Position numbers and translations under genes: made by a program. DNA of 64,000 nucleotides from Sphingomonadaceae bacterium (lineage in GTDB: Bacteria; Pseudomonadota; Alphaproteobacteria; Sphingomonadales; Sphingomonadaceae), in contig JANWWL010000009.1 in the NCBI GenBank assembly GCA_025056155.1, positions 140,791-204,790 on the forward strand, in the 5' to 3' direction. Below are positions 9,220-19,917 of this stretch, one piece after another. Position 1 is the first letter of the stretch. The number at the start of each line of letters is the position of its first letter. Under the pieces are notes generated by a model. That model saw only the letters and a list, made by a program, of their open reading frames with translations. It searched no databases and had not been told where the DNA came from.

Positions 9220-10438
9220 CGGGCAGCCCCAGCGCCACGCAGCCCAGACCCGCAAGCCCCATCCAGCCGGCGGTCTCGTGGGCCAGCGCAAGGCCTCGGG
9301 CGTGGTCGACGGCCGAGGCCGCCATGCCCAGGCACGCCACGGCGAACAGGCCCGCGGCCGGTCGGCTGCGCGCCAGCTCGGGCCGCCGGAAGGGGACCAG
9401 ACCCACCAGCGCCAGGAACAACCAGAAGACGGGGGCGGTGAACGCCACCATCGCTTCGAACCCGTCGCGCGCGCACCAGCCGAGCCCGACGAGGGCAAGG
9501 GCGATGGCGGCTTGGACGAGAAGGCTCGCCCGAGGCACGGCCCGCGCTTGGTCCCAGGCGCCCAGGGCGCGGAAGGCGGGGTGGTCGCGGCCCAGGGCGC
9601 ACATCGCCCGCGCGCCGGTGAGCACCGTGACGTTGAGCGTGGACAAGGCGGCGAGCAGCACCAGCACGGCCACCCCTGCCCCGGCCCCGCCCGCAGCGTC
9701 CGTCAGGGCGACCGCCGGTGTCGGCGTGGCCGCCAGCCCCGCCACGCCCAGCGCATGCAGGGCGGCCGCGTTGAACCCCAGATAGAGCGCGGCCACCAAC
9801 AGAAGGCCGCCCGCCAGGCCCCAAGCCAGGGTGCGCGCACCCCGCTGGGTCTCGCCCGCCAGATAGGCGGCCTCGTTCCAGCCCCCATAGGCCAGCATCA
9901 CGAACACCAGGGCGAGCCCCACGGCCCCCGGCGTCGGCGGAACGGTCGGCGCCGCTGGAGGAGCATGGGCGGCAGGCATGGCGAGACCTAAGGCGACGAG
10001 CCCCGCCAGGGCGAGCACGACCGCCACGACCAGCCCGCGCTGCAGCCGGGCCGACACCACGAGACCCGACCAGTTGAGGACCGTGACGCCCGCCACCGCC
10101 AGCAGCGCGAGTAGGGCCGGGGGCAGGGGCACCAGCCGTGCCGCGTGCTCGCCCGCCACGAAGGCCACCGCCGCGATGGAGCCCGTCTGGATCACGGTCA
10201 TGCGCGCCCAGACGAACAGGGTGGCGACCGCCGGCCCGAAGCCCAGGGCCAGGAACCGATATTCGCCGCCCAGGTCGCCCGCCACGCGCGCCAACGCGGA
10301 ATAGGTGGCGGCACCCGCCAGCGCGATCACCGCGCCGGCCAGCCACAGGCTCAGGATCAGGGGTTCCGAGGGCACCAGGCGCGCGACGTCGGTCGGAATG
10401 CGGAAGATGCCGGCCCCGATCACGATCCCCGCCACCAT
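9167..10438 (-). CDS. APC-family amino acid permease
   Basis: This protein of about 423 residues has roughly twelve hydrophobic segments and the first-helix signature GIVIGAGIFRIP typical of the amino acid/polyamine/organocation superfamily. The substrate cannot be told from sequence. The only standard in-frame start is the ATG at 10438, which leaves almost nothing before helix 1; the upstream codons (LSATDIAA) look like part of the family's N-terminus, so a non-standard CTG start a few codons earlier is possible. It lies 68 nt downstream of the exported methyltransferase and converges with the M23 peptidase, overlapping it by 53 nt. Confidence 0.85.
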   Translation of the reverse strand: MVAGIVIGAGIFRIPTDVARLVPSEPLILSLWLAGAVIALAGAATYSALARVAGDLGGEYRFLALGFGPAVATLFVWARMTVIQTGSIAAVAFVAGEHAARLVPLPPALLALLAVAGVTVLNWSGLVVSARLQRGLVVAVVLALAGLVALGLAMPAAHAPPAAPTVPPTPGAVGLALVFVMLAYGGWNEAAYLAGETQRGARTLAWGLAGGLLLVAALYLGFNAAALHALGVAGLAATPTPAVALTDAAGGAGAGVAVLVLLAALSTLNVTVLTGARAMCALGRDHPAFRALGAWDQARAVPRASLLVQAAIALALVGLGWCARDGFEAMVAFTAPVFWLFLALVGLVPFRRPELARSRPAAGLFAVACLGMAASAVDHARGLALAHETAGWMGLAGLGCVALGLPVSRWRWRAGAGSGRARP

Positions 10439-10506
10439 GGCCGCGATGTCGGTGGCCGACAGTCGTCGGTCGGCCGGCCCGCACGGCCCTCCGGTGGGCG
10501 TCGGGA

Positions 10507-11412
10507 TCAGCGGGGGGCGATCCGGCTGGCCGACCAGCCGGGCCCAACCATCCGGTCGTCGCCCAGCACCCGGCCCTTAAGCTCGCGGCCGTTCGCGAGT
10601 GCCAGCGTGATGTCGTTGCCCTTGAGCCGCCCGGACGTCAGCGGCCCGCCCCGGGCCGACAGGTTCTGGAACTTCTGGGTCAAGGTCGCGGCGAAGCGCT
10701 GGCCCTGCACTTCGAAGGCCCAGCGCCCCTCCACGCGGGCGGGCACGAACCACAGATAGCCGGTCGCCACGTCGGTGCGGATCACCTGGTCGGGTTCCCA
10801 ATCGCCCATGTCGAAGGCGTGGCTCAGCACCCGGGTGCCGGGCCGCAGGGCGAGCAGCTGCGGCCTCAGCTTCAGGTTCAGGCTGGGCAGAAGGTAGAGG
10901 GTGACGACGCTGGCCGTCGAGAAATCGCTTTCGAAGATGTCGCCGCGCTGGAAGCTCACCTTGCCGCGCAGCCCCTGCCGGTCGGCCAGGCGCCGGGCGA
11001 GCGCCACCATGTCGCCGTTGTAGTCGATGCCGTGGGCGCGGGCGCCGAACTCGCGGGCGGCGATGATGGGGATTCGCCCGTCGCCCGAGCCCAGGTCCAC
11101 GACGAAGTCGTCGGGAGTCACCCGGGCGGCGGCCAGCATCGCGCGGATGAGCGGCTCGGGCGTGGGGACCCAGATCACGTCCTTGCCGGGCTGGCCCACC
11201 TGCGGCTGGTAGATGTCGTCGCCGTGGCGGTTGGCCGCCTCGTCGGTGCCCAGCGCGACGACGCGGGGGCTGAGGTCCGACGGCAGGTCGATGAGGCGCG
11301 GTCGGGGGGCGGCCAGCGGGTCGGGTAGCGAGGGCGGGGCGGGAACGGGGGTCACCTGGGCCGCCGCCCGCGCGGCCAACAGGCCCAGCCCCAGAAGCCA
11401 CGGTCGGATCAC
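10507..11412 (-). CDS. SAM-dependent methyltransferase fold protein with a signal peptide
   Basis: This 301-residue protein starts with a clear signal peptide (PWLLGLGLLAARAAAQ, probable cleavage after AAA) and then a class I methyltransferase core: VDLGSGDGRIPI (motif I), HGIDYN (motif II), GDIFESDF and TLYLLPSLNLKLRP (motif IV region). A C-terminal beta-rich part follows. The substrate is unknown. A methyltransferase in the periplasm is odd, because SAM is cytoplasmic. The GTG start overlaps the stop of the upstream methyltransferase gene in a GTGA quartet, with AAGGGA upstream, so the signal peptide is not an artefact of a wrong start. Confidence 0.8.
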   Translation of the reverse strand: MIRPWLLGLGLLAARAAAQVTPVPAPPSLPDPLAAPRPRLIDLPSDLSPRVVALGTDEAANRHGDDIYQPQVGQPGKDVIWVPTPEPLIRAMLAAARVTPDDFVVDLGSGDGRIPIIAAREFGARAHGIDYNGDMVALARRLADRQGLRGKVSFQRGDIFESDFSTASVVTLYLLPSLNLKLRPQLLALRPGTRVLSHAFDMGDWEPDQVIRTDVATGYLWFVPARVEGRWAFEVQGQRFAATLTQKFQNLSARGGPLTSGRLKGNDITLALANGRELKGRVLGDDRMVGPGWSASRIAPR

Positions 11413-12275
11413 GACGTCCCTTCCCAGCGCGCGAAGATGGCCGTCGGCAGGAAGACGCCCCGGGCCTCTTCGACAAGACCCATTTCGCCTGCCTGAACGC
11501 GCCCACCCCGTCCGGCCAGGGCCTGGGCAAGACAGGCCTGAAGCGCCAGCGCCGAAAGGCGGACGGCATAGGTGGTGAGGATCATCAGGCGCGCCGCAGG
11601 GTCCAACAGGGTGACGCAGTCGGCGACGAGCGGGGGCAGGTCGCGAGCGAGCTCCCAGGCCTCTCCCTTCGGCCCCCGGCCGTGCTTCGGCGGATCGAGG
11701 AGGATGGCATGGTAGCGGCGGCCCCGCCGGCGCTCGCGGGCGACGAAGGCCCGGGCGTCGTCGACGATCCAGCGGACGGGCCGGTCGGCCAGGCCGGCGA
11801 GCTGGGCGTTGGCCCGTGCCGCGGCGACGGCCTTGGGACTTGCGTCCACGTGCACCACTTCGGCACCCGCCCGCAGGGCGACCAGCGTGGCCAAGCCCGA
11901 GTAGGCGAACAGGTTGAGCACCCGTTCCCCCGGGCGAAGGACGTCGGCAAGGCGCTCCCAATGGGGCGCCATGTCGGGAAAGAAGCCCAAATGGCGAAAG
12001 GGGGTGGGCATGGCCCAGATCCGCAGCCCCGCCTGCTCCACCGGCCAGCGGGTGGGCAGGGCCGGGTCGAGCTGCCAGCGGCCGCCTCCGTCCTCGTCGG
12101 GGCCGGGCAGGAAGATCCCGTGGGCCGGCCAGTCGGGCCGCGCCGGCGCCCAGAGGGCCTGCGGCTCGGGGCGGACGAAACGGTAGGGCCCCCAGCGCTC
12201 CCATTTGCGGCCGTGGCCCGAATCGAGCAGCGCGAAACCCGCCGTGGGGCCGGTGGCCAAAACCGTCAGGTTCAA
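11409..12275 (-). CDS. Class I SAM-dependent methyltransferase, RlmI-like
   Basis: This 288-residue enzyme resembles the catalytic half of the large-subunit rRNA methyltransferases RlmI/RlmK. It has the SAM motif LNLFAYSGLATLVALRAGAEVVHVDAS and the DPPKHGRGPKGE active-site loop. It lacks a PUA domain at the N-terminus. The TTG start at 12275 overlaps the TGA of the M16 peptidase in a TTGA quartet; the frame upstream of that is open but antisense-like. Substrate (rRNA base or protein) is not determined by what I can see. Confidence 0.82.
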   Translation of the reverse strand: MNLTVLATGPTAGFALLDSGHGRKWERWGPYRFVRPEPQALWAPARPDWPAHGIFLPGPDEDGGGRWQLDPALPTRWPVEQAGLRIWAMPTPFRHLGFFPDMAPHWERLADVLRPGERVLNLFAYSGLATLVALRAGAEVVHVDASPKAVAAARANAQLAGLADRPVRWIVDDARAFVARERRRGRRYHAILLDPPKHGRGPKGEAWELARDLPPLVADCVTLLDPAARLMILTTYAVRLSALALQACLAQALAGRGGRVQAGEMGLVEEARGVFLPTAIFARWEGTS

Positions 12276-13501
12276 GACAGGCCGGTGAGCAGCCGGGGCC
12301 CGACGCTCGCCACGGCGGAACTCCCGGAAAGGATCGCGCGGCCGGCGGCGCGGGCTTCCTCCACCGTCACCCGGTCGATGGCGGCCGCCGCCTCGGCCGG
12401 CGGGACGGCCCGGCCGAACGCCAAGAGCGTCCGTGCGAGCCATTCGGCTTGGCCCGCGCAGGTCTCGAGCCCCATGAGAAGGCCCGCCTGGAGCTGGCTG
12501 CGAGCGCGCGCAAGCTCGGTCTCGTCCAGGGTGTCGGCCAGGCGCCACGCCAGTTCGTGGGCCAGGGCGGTCGCACTCCGCGCGTCCTTGGGGGCCGTGG
12601 CGAGGGACACCGTCATCACCCCCAGCTCGTCATGCGGTTGGTGGAAGGCGCCCACCGAGTAGGCGAGGCCCCGCCGTTCGCGGAGTTCCTGGAACAGGGG
12701 TGACGACATGCCGCCCCCCAGCGCCGTGGCGAACAGTTGCGCGGCGTAATGGTGGGGATCGTGCAGGCCCGGCCCGGGCCAGGCCAGCACAACCTGGGTC
12801 TGGGCGCTGCGCCGCCGCTCGCCCGCGACACCGCCTGCCCAGCGGGCCGGCGCAGCGGGCGGCGGCGCCCCGGCCGGCACGTCAGCGAATGCGCGGCCGG
12901 CCAGCTCCACCAGCTGTCCATGGTCGACGGCGCCGGCCGCCGCCAGCACGAGCCCCTGGGCCCGATAGCGCTCCTGCCGCCAGGCCTCGAGCGCGGCCGG
13001 CGAAAGACGGGCGAGGCTTTCCGGCGTTCCCAGGATCGATCGGCCCATTGGCGCTCCCGCGAAGGCCACCTCGTGCACCAGGTCGAAGGCCAGGTCCTCC
13101 GGCACGTCGCGCGCCTCGCCGATTTCCGACAGGATCACCTGCCGTTCCACCTCGAGGTCGGCCGGGTCGAAGCGGGGATGCTGCACCAGATCCGCCAACA
13201 GGTCGACGGCCAGGGCCACGTCCTGGGCCAGGACCCGGGCGTGGAACAGCGTCATCTCGCGGGCGGTCCAGGCGTTGAGGGTTCCGCCGGCGTCCTCGAT
13301 CGCTTCGGCGATGGCGCGGGCACTGCGGGTGGCCGTGCCCTTGAACACCATGTGCTCGAACAGGTGGGCCAAACCGTGACCGTCGTCCGGCTCGTGCCGG
13401 CTGCCCGCCCCGGCGGCCAGCACCACCGCGGCCGTGCGCATGCCCGGAAGGACGCAGCTCGCCACCCTGAGGCCCGATGGCAGGCAGGTCACCTCGCTCA
13501 T
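12272..13501 (-). CDS. M16 family zinc peptidase (processing-peptidase-like)
   Basis: This 409-residue pitrilysin-family protein has the inverted zinc site intact: HLFEH with H46, E49 and H50, and the third ligand E126 exactly 76 residues after H50. The C-terminal half has the GGGMSSPLFQELRERRGLAYSV segment shared with mitochondrial processing peptidase beta. In alphaproteobacteria this gene commonly follows thrC, as here. The ATG overlaps the thrC stop in an ATGA quartet. Its natural substrate is unknown; family members degrade or process short unfolded peptides. Confidence 0.92.
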   Translation of the reverse strand: MSEVTCLPSGLRVASCVLPGMRTAAVVLAAGAGSRHEPDDGHGLAHLFEHMVFKGTATRSARAIAEAIEDAGGTLNAWTAREMTLFHARVLAQDVALAVDLLADLVQHPRFDPADLEVERQVILSEIGEARDVPEDLAFDLVHEVAFAGAPMGRSILGTPESLARLSPAALEAWRQERYRAQGLVLAAAGAVDHGQLVELAGRAFADVPAGAPPPAAPARWAGGVAGERRRSAQTQVVLAWPGPGLHDPHHYAAQLFATALGGGMSSPLFQELRERRGLAYSVGAFHQPHDELGVMTVSLATAPKDARSATALAHELAWRLADTLDETELARARSQLQAGLLMGLETCAGQAEWLARTLLAFGRAVPPAEAAAAIDRVTVEEARAAGRAILSGSSAVASVGPRLLTGLS

Positions 13502-14895
13502 GCGGGCTGCAGCTGCTCATCGAGCAGGCGGAGCAGCGCGCGCGCATCCGCCGGCATGGTGAGGCAGCGTTCCGGCCGCTCGAAGAGCGGGCCGGCGCGG
13601 GCGGGCAGCGCTGGAAACACGCCGGTTATCGCCTCGACCGTCTCGGGGAACTTGGCCGGATGGGCCGTGGCCAGGGTCACGATGGGGCCACTGAGCGACG
13701 CCGCTTCGGCGCGCGCGGCGGCCAGCCCCACCGCCGTGTGCGGGTCGACGAGCGCACCGGCCGCTCGCCAGGCCCAGCGCATGGCCTCCGCCATCTCGTC
13801 GCGCTCCACGCGGCGGCCGCGGAAGATGGCCCGCGCCGCCGCCAAGAGGTCGGGCGGAAGCGACAGGCGACCAGTGCGCGCGAAGCCCTCCATGGCCACT
13901 CGCGTGGCCCGGGGATCCCGACCCGAAAGCTCGAAGAACAACCGTTCGAAGTTCGAGGCCACCTGGATGTCCATCGAGGGAGTCTCGGTGGCGGCGACGT
14001 CGCGGCGCGAATAATCCCCGCGCTCCAGTGCGCGGGTCATGATGTCGTTGACGTTGGTGGCCACGATCAGCCGGGCGATCGGCAGGCCCATCCGCGCGGC
14101 CACGAAGCCGGCGAACGCATCGCCGAAATTGCCCGTCGGCACGGCGAAGGACACCGGCCGTTCCGGGGCGCCCAGCCGCACGGCGGCGTAGGCGTAGTAC
14201 ACGGTCTGGGCCACCAGGCGCGCCCAGTTGATGGAGTTCACGGCCGTCAACCGGTGGCGGGCCCGCGCGGCGGGATCGGCCAGCACCCGCTTCACCATGG
14301 CCTGGGCGTCGTCGAAGGTGCCCTCGACCGCCACGTTGACGACATTGGCCGCTTCCACCGTGGTCATCTGGCGTCGCTGCACGTCCGACACGCGGCCCAG
14401 CGGATGCAGCATGACGATGCGCAGGCCCGGCAGCCCCGCGACCGCCCGGATCGCCGCCGATCCCGTGTCGCCCGACGTCGCCCCGACGATCACCAGGGGC
14501 TGCGGATCCTCGCGGGTGAACTGCGCGAACAGCCGGCCCAGAAGCTGCAGCGCGATGTCCTTGAAGGCGAGGGTGGGCCCATGGTGCAGTTCGAGCAGCC
14601 AGTGGCGATGGTCGAGCTGGACGAGCGGTGTCACGGCGGCGTGGGCGAAGGTCGCCAAGGCCTCGCGCACGAGCCGCTCGAGGATCGGAGTCTCGAGCGC
14701 CGACCCGATGAAGGGCTCCAGCAGGCGGACGGCGGTCGCGGCGTAGTCGAGGTGAGCAAGCGCCCGCCATTCCGAGGGCTCGAGGCGCGGCCACCGGGCC
14801 GGCACGTAGAGCCCACCGTCGGCGGCCAAGCCCGCGAGGGTCGCCCCCCGGAAATCGAGGACGGGGGCTTCGCCTCGGGTGCTCACGTGCTCCAT
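13498..14895 (-). CDS. thrC: Threonine synthase
   Basis: This 465-residue PLP enzyme converts O-phosphohomoserine to threonine. The PLP lysine is K112 in GPTLAFKDIALQLLG, and the phosphate-binding loop ATSGDTGSAAI follows. The length fits the longer (fungal/proteobacterial) threonine synthase class. The ATG at 14895 has no obvious ribosome site; a GTG four codons later lies close behind GGAG. It is 33 nt downstream of the SURF1 gene, so the oxidase operon probably reads through into thrC, the M16 peptidase and the two methyltransferases. Confidence 0.95.
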   Translation of the reverse strand: MEHVSTRGEAPVLDFRGATLAGLAADGGLYVPARWPRLEPSEWRALAHLDYAATAVRLLEPFIGSALETPILERLVREALATFAHAAVTPLVQLDHRHWLLELHHGPTLAFKDIALQLLGRLFAQFTREDPQPLVIVGATSGDTGSAAIRAVAGLPGLRIVMLHPLGRVSDVQRRQMTTVEAANVVNVAVEGTFDDAQAMVKRVLADPAARARHRLTAVNSINWARLVAQTVYYAYAAVRLGAPERPVSFAVPTGNFGDAFAGFVAARMGLPIARLIVATNVNDIMTRALERGDYSRRDVAATETPSMDIQVASNFERLFFELSGRDPRATRVAMEGFARTGRLSLPPDLLAAARAIFRGRRVERDEMAEAMRWAWRAAGALVDPHTAVGLAAARAEAASLSGPIVTLATAHPAKFPETVEAITGVFPALPARAGPLFERPERCLTMPADARALLRLLDEQLQPA

Positions 14896-14928
14896 GCGGG
14901 CAGGCCGTAGCCGCCGCCCCCCGGGCCT

Positions 14929-15543
14929 TCAACGGCCCTGCCGCCAGCGCCGCAGATAGGCAACGTAGACGATGGCCAGGATCGCCGCGAAGCTGAACCA
15001 CTGAAGCGCGTAGCCGCGATGGTTGTTGGGAATGATGTCGAGCGTCGGCGCGGCGGAGGGCGCGAGGGGTGCGCGTGCCGCCTCCAGCACGAGCAGCGGT
15101 GGCTGGGCTCCGCGCCCAGGCACCAGCACGCCGATGGCCGAAGCCGACGGGGCGGAGGCCTTGCGGGCGCGCTGCGGATGCGGGGCCCAGCCGGCGTTCA
15201 CCAAGATGTCGCCCGCGTCGGGGCGTTCGCGGGGCCAGCGGCAGCGGAACAGGGCCGTCCAGCCGGGCCGACCAGCCCGGTCTCGGCCGGCCACGACCCG
15301 ATCTGGCCGGGGCGCACAGGCCAGGCCTACGAGCTGCACCCGGCGGAATCCCAACGCCTCGAGCTCCCGTCGGTGGGTCGGGGTGGCGAGCGGCCGCCCG
15401 GCGTTCTCGCGGTAGGTCGCCAGCAGTCCGTCCTTCCATTGGGCCCGCTGCAGCTGCCACGCGCCCAGGCCCACCAGGGCCGGCAGCGCGGCCAGCGTCA
15501 CGAGGGTCGGCACGAGGGGCCAGCGACGCCGGTGGGCGGTCAC
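14929..15543 (-). CDS. SURF1 family cytochrome oxidase biogenesis protein
   Basis: This 204-residue inner-membrane protein has one helix near each end (TLVTLAALPALVGLGAWQLQR and FSFAAILAIVYVAYLRR) around a periplasmic domain. The LGAWQLQRAQWK and NNHRGYALQW motifs are SURF1 signatures. SURF1 proteins help insert heme a into subunit I of aa3 oxidases. It follows ctaE by 34 nt and closes the oxidase assembly group. Confidence 0.92.
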   Translation of the reverse strand: MTAHRRRWPLVPTLVTLAALPALVGLGAWQLQRAQWKDGLLATYRENAGRPLATPTHRRELEALGFRRVQLVGLACAPRPDRVVAGRDRAGRPGWTALFRCRWPRERPDAGDILVNAGWAPHPQRARKASAPSASAIGVLVPGRGAQPPLLVLEAARAPLAPSAAPTLDIIPNNHRGYALQWFSFAAILAIVYVAYLRRWRQGR

Positions 15544-15577
15544 TGGCGGCCCGGCCGACGACGGCGGACAGAAGCTG

Positions 15578-16408
15578 TCAGCCGAAGTAGGGAGCGGCGG
15601 CGCGGCCGAAGTCGGACCCCCAGATGTAGATCGAGAGGAACAGGAACAGCCACACCACGTCCACGAAGTGCCAGTACCACGCGGCCGCCTCGAATCCGAA
15701 ATGCTGTCGGGGCGTGAAGTCGCCCAGATATGCCCGCCACAGGCATACCGCCAGGAAGATGGTGCCCACGATCACGTGGAAGCCGTGGAAGCCCGTCGCC
15801 ATGAAGAAGGTGGCGCCGTAAATGTTGCCCGAGAAGCCGAACTCGGCATGCGCATACTCGTAGGCTTGGAGCGCCGTAAACAGCACGCCCAACCCGATCG
15901 TGAGCCAAAGGCCCTGTTTCAGACCCTTGCGGTCGCCGTGGATCAGGGCGTGGTGGGCCCAGGTGATGGTGGTGCCCGACAGGAGCAGGATGAGCGTGTT
16001 GAGGAGCGGGTAGACGAAGGGATCCAACGGCTCGATGCCCTTGGGAGGCCAGGTGCCCCCGACCGCCTCGCCGGCCGGAGGATAGAGCGCGGCGTTGAAG
16101 AAGGCCCAGAACCACGCCACGAAGAACATGACTTCCGAGGCGATGAACAGCAGCATCCCGTAGCGGTGGTGCAGCTGGACGACCGGCGTGTGGAAGCCCG
16201 CGTTCGCTTCGTTGCGAACGTCGGTCCACCACGAGAACATGGTGAACAGCACGCCCAGCACCCCCAGCATGGCCACCCACTTCCCCCAGGCCTCGTCGTG
16301 CCACCAGAAGACGAAGCCGGTCGTCATCAGGATGGCCGAGACCGACCCCACGATCGGCCACGGGCTGGGGGGGAGGATGTGGAAATCGTGCGTCTTGCCG
16401 GCCGCCAT
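15578..16408 (-). CDS. ctaE: Cytochrome c oxidase subunit III
   Basis: This 276-residue subunit has seven membrane helices and family motifs such as [14 protein letters not shown] at the start, [34 protein letters not shown] and [12 protein letters not shown] near the end. It supports proton pumping and stability of the aa3 oxidase core. It lies 66 nt after ctaG. Confidence 0.97.
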   Translation of the reverse strand: MAAGKTHDFHILPPSPWPIVGSVSAILMTTGFVFWWHDEAWGKWVAMLGVLGVLFTMFSWWTDVRNEANAGFHTPVVQLHHRYGMLLFIASEVMFFVAWFWAFFNAALYPPAGEAVGGTWPPKGIEPLDPFVYPLLNTLILLLSGTTITWAHHALIHGDRKGLKQGLWLTIGLGVLFTALQAYEYAHAEFGFSGNIYGATFFMATGFHGFHVIVGTIFLAVCLWRAYLGDFTPRQHFGFEAAAWYWHFVDVVWLFLFLSIYIWGSDFGRAAAPYFG

Positions 16409-16474
16409 CAGGGGTTCCTCCAGCGCTTGCCGTTCGCCCCTACCGACCCGACCCGCGCGCTGCCACCCGCCCCC

Positions 16475-17080
16475 TCAGGCGCCGGGGCGGCCGGCCCGCA
16501 TGGCCGCCATGTCGGTCGCCCGGATACTGGGTGGCTGACGGGGCTCCGGCACGGGGAAAAAGCTGTAGGACAGGGTGATCTCCTCGACTCCCCGGGCCTC
16601 GGGGTCGTCGAGGATCGCCGGGTCGACATAGTAGACGACTGGCATGTCGACTGCCTGACCCGGGGCCAAGGTCTGCTCGTTGAAGCAGAAACACTGGACT
16701 TTCACGAAATGCCGGCCGGCCCGCTCAGGGGTCACGTTGAACGTGGCGACACCCGTGATTGGCCGGTCGCCGTGGTTGACGGCCCGGTAGAAGGCCATCC
16801 GCCGCTCGCCCACGGCGAGGTCCGCGAAGGGTTCGACCGGGCGGAACTCCCACGGCAGGTCGCGGCGGACGTTGCCGTCGAAACGCACGCGGATGCGGGT
16901 GCCGGCCACCGGGCCGGGCGCCGTTGCCGGGCCCTGAGCGGCCACCTGGGGCGTGCCCCCGAAGCCCGTCACCTGGCAGAACAGGCGGTACAGCGGCACG
17001 CTGGCAAAGGCCAGGCCCAGCATGGCCGCCGCGATCCCGAAAGCCGCCCAAGCCGTGCGGGTGCGGGCGAGCACGCTCAT
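16475..17080 (-). CDS. ctaG: Cytochrome c oxidase assembly protein CtaG/Cox11
   Basis: This 201-residue copper chaperone inserts CuB into oxidase subunit I. A single N-terminal helix (AAFGIAAAMLGLAFASVPLY) anchors it, and the periplasmic domain carries the copper-binding VQCFCFNEQ motif together with an earlier Cys in the LFCQVTGFGGT segment. Its ATG overlaps the TGA of the small upstream ORF in an ATGA quartet. Confidence 0.96.
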   Translation of the reverse strand: MSVLARTRTAWAAFGIAAAMLGLAFASVPLYRLFCQVTGFGGTPQVAAQGPATAPGPVAGTRIRVRFDGNVRRDLPWEFRPVEPFADLAVGERRMAFYRAVNHGDRPITGVATFNVTPERAGRHFVKVQCFCFNEQTLAPGQAVDMPVVYYVDPAILDDPEARGVEEITLSYSFFPVPEPRQPPSIRATDMAAMRAGRPGA

Positions 17081-17202
17081 CCGGCCATCCTGCCCACGGT
17101 GACCAGGTAGAACAGCACGGCAAGCCCACCCAAGGCCACGCCGATCGCCGTGTTGCGGCGTCGCCGACGCTCGAGGAACAGCTGCTCCTCGTCCTCGATC
17201 AT
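17077..17202 (-). CDS. Small single-helix oxidase-operon protein (CoxF-like)
   Basis: This is a 41-residue ORF between ctaB and ctaG, with a charged N-terminus (EDEEQLFLERRRRR) and one helix (TAIGVALGGLAVLFYLVTVG). Alphaproteobacterial oxidase operons usually have a small protein of this shape at exactly this place. Both ends overlap their neighbours by ATGA quartets, which strongly supports that it is translated. Its role in oxidase assembly is inferred from position only. Confidence 0.85.
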   Translation of the reverse strand: MIEDEEQLFLERRRRRNTAIGVALGGLAVLFYLVTVGRMAG

Positions 17203-18113
17203 GCCCGACCCCACGCGTCCAAGGGGAAGGCGGCGAACAGAAGAAACAGGTAAAGGATCGAGGCGCCGAACAGTCGCCGTTCCGCGGTCATGGCGGCGGG
17301 TTCGATTTCCCTCGACCGGGCCACCGCCACGGCCCGGCGCAGGAATACCGCGCCGGCCAGGATCGCGACCACGCCGTACACGGCGCCCGCCAGGCCCAAG
17401 GCCCAGGGCACGACGCTCGTGGCGACCAGGGCGACGCTGTAGGCCAGGATGCGCCGCCGCGTGGCGGCCACCCCGTGGGTCACGGGCAGCATCGGAATGC
17501 CGGCGCGGGCGTAGTCGGGGGCGACGAACAGGGCCAGCGACCAGAAATGGGGTGGCGTCCACAGGAGGACGAGGAGGAACATGAGGCAGGGCAGGGCGGT
17601 CACTTCGCCCGTTGCGGCTGCCCAGCCGATCATTGGCGGAAAGGCCCCGGCTGCCCCGCCAATCACGATGTTCTGCGGTGTCCGCGGCTTGAGCCACCAG
17701 CTGTAGACGACCGCGTAGAAGAGGATGCCGAGGGCCAACAGGCCCGCGGCCAATGGGTTGGTGGCCAGTCCCAGCACGGTCACCGCACCCACGGCCAGCA
17801 CGACGGCGAAGGTGAGCGCGCCATCGGGCGAGAGCCGCCCGGCGGGCAGCGGGCGGCGGGCCGTGCGGTGCATCAGGGCATCGGTGTCCCGTTCCAGCCA
17901 CTGGTTGAGGGCGCCGGCCGCACCGGCCCCGACGGCGATGGCCATGACCGCCGCCAGGGCGAGCGCGGGATGGAGTTGAGCGGGCGCGGTCAGCAAGCCG
18001 CAGGCCGCCGTGAACACGGCAAGCGACATCACCCGAGGCTTGAGGAGCGTGAGATAGTCGCGCCAGTCCTCAGCCCGAGGTGCCGACCGCGCCGCGACGT
18101 CGCCCAACCCCAT
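17199..18113 (-). CDS. ctaB: Protoheme IX farnesyltransferase (heme O synthase)
   Basis: This 304-residue polytopic enzyme of the UbiA superfamily farnesylates heme b to heme o, the precursor of heme a. The Asp-rich first motif is visible in NQWLERDTDALMHRTARRPLP, and the second loop region near TPPHFWSLAL. I take the ATG at 18113 (MGLGDVAARSAP) because it starts 23 nt after ctaD and matches the family length; the frame stays open upstream only as a shadow of ctaD. Confidence 0.95.
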   Translation of the reverse strand: MGLGDVAARSAPRAEDWRDYLTLLKPRVMSLAVFTAACGLLTAPAQLHPALALAAVMAIAVGAGAAGALNQWLERDTDALMHRTARRPLPAGRLSPDGALTFAVVLAVGAVTVLGLATNPLAAGLLALGILFYAVVYSWWLKPRTPQNIVIGGAAGAFPPMIGWAAATGEVTALPCLMFLLVLLWTPPHFWSLALFVAPDYARAGIPMLPVTHGVAATRRRILAYSVALVATSVVPWALGLAGAVYGVVAILAGAVFLRRAVAVARSREIEPAAMTAERRLFGASILYLFLLFAAFPLDAWGRA

Positions 18114-18136
18114 CCCCGAACTCCGCGGTCCCCTCG

Positions 18137-19822
<1,686 letters not shown>

Positions 19823-19917
19823 TCACCAGCCCGCCGGGTCCGTCGTCGCCTGACGCTTGGCTCCGGCTGGACCGCGCGGCCGCCGACTACGCCCGCGCGC
19901 GCGAGCGCCGATGGCCG

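Noticed and set aside
7432..9498. Upstream extension of the helicase frame over the M23 peptidase gene
   Set aside because: The extension is antisense to a gene with an intact zinc site and has no helicase-like content before motif I.
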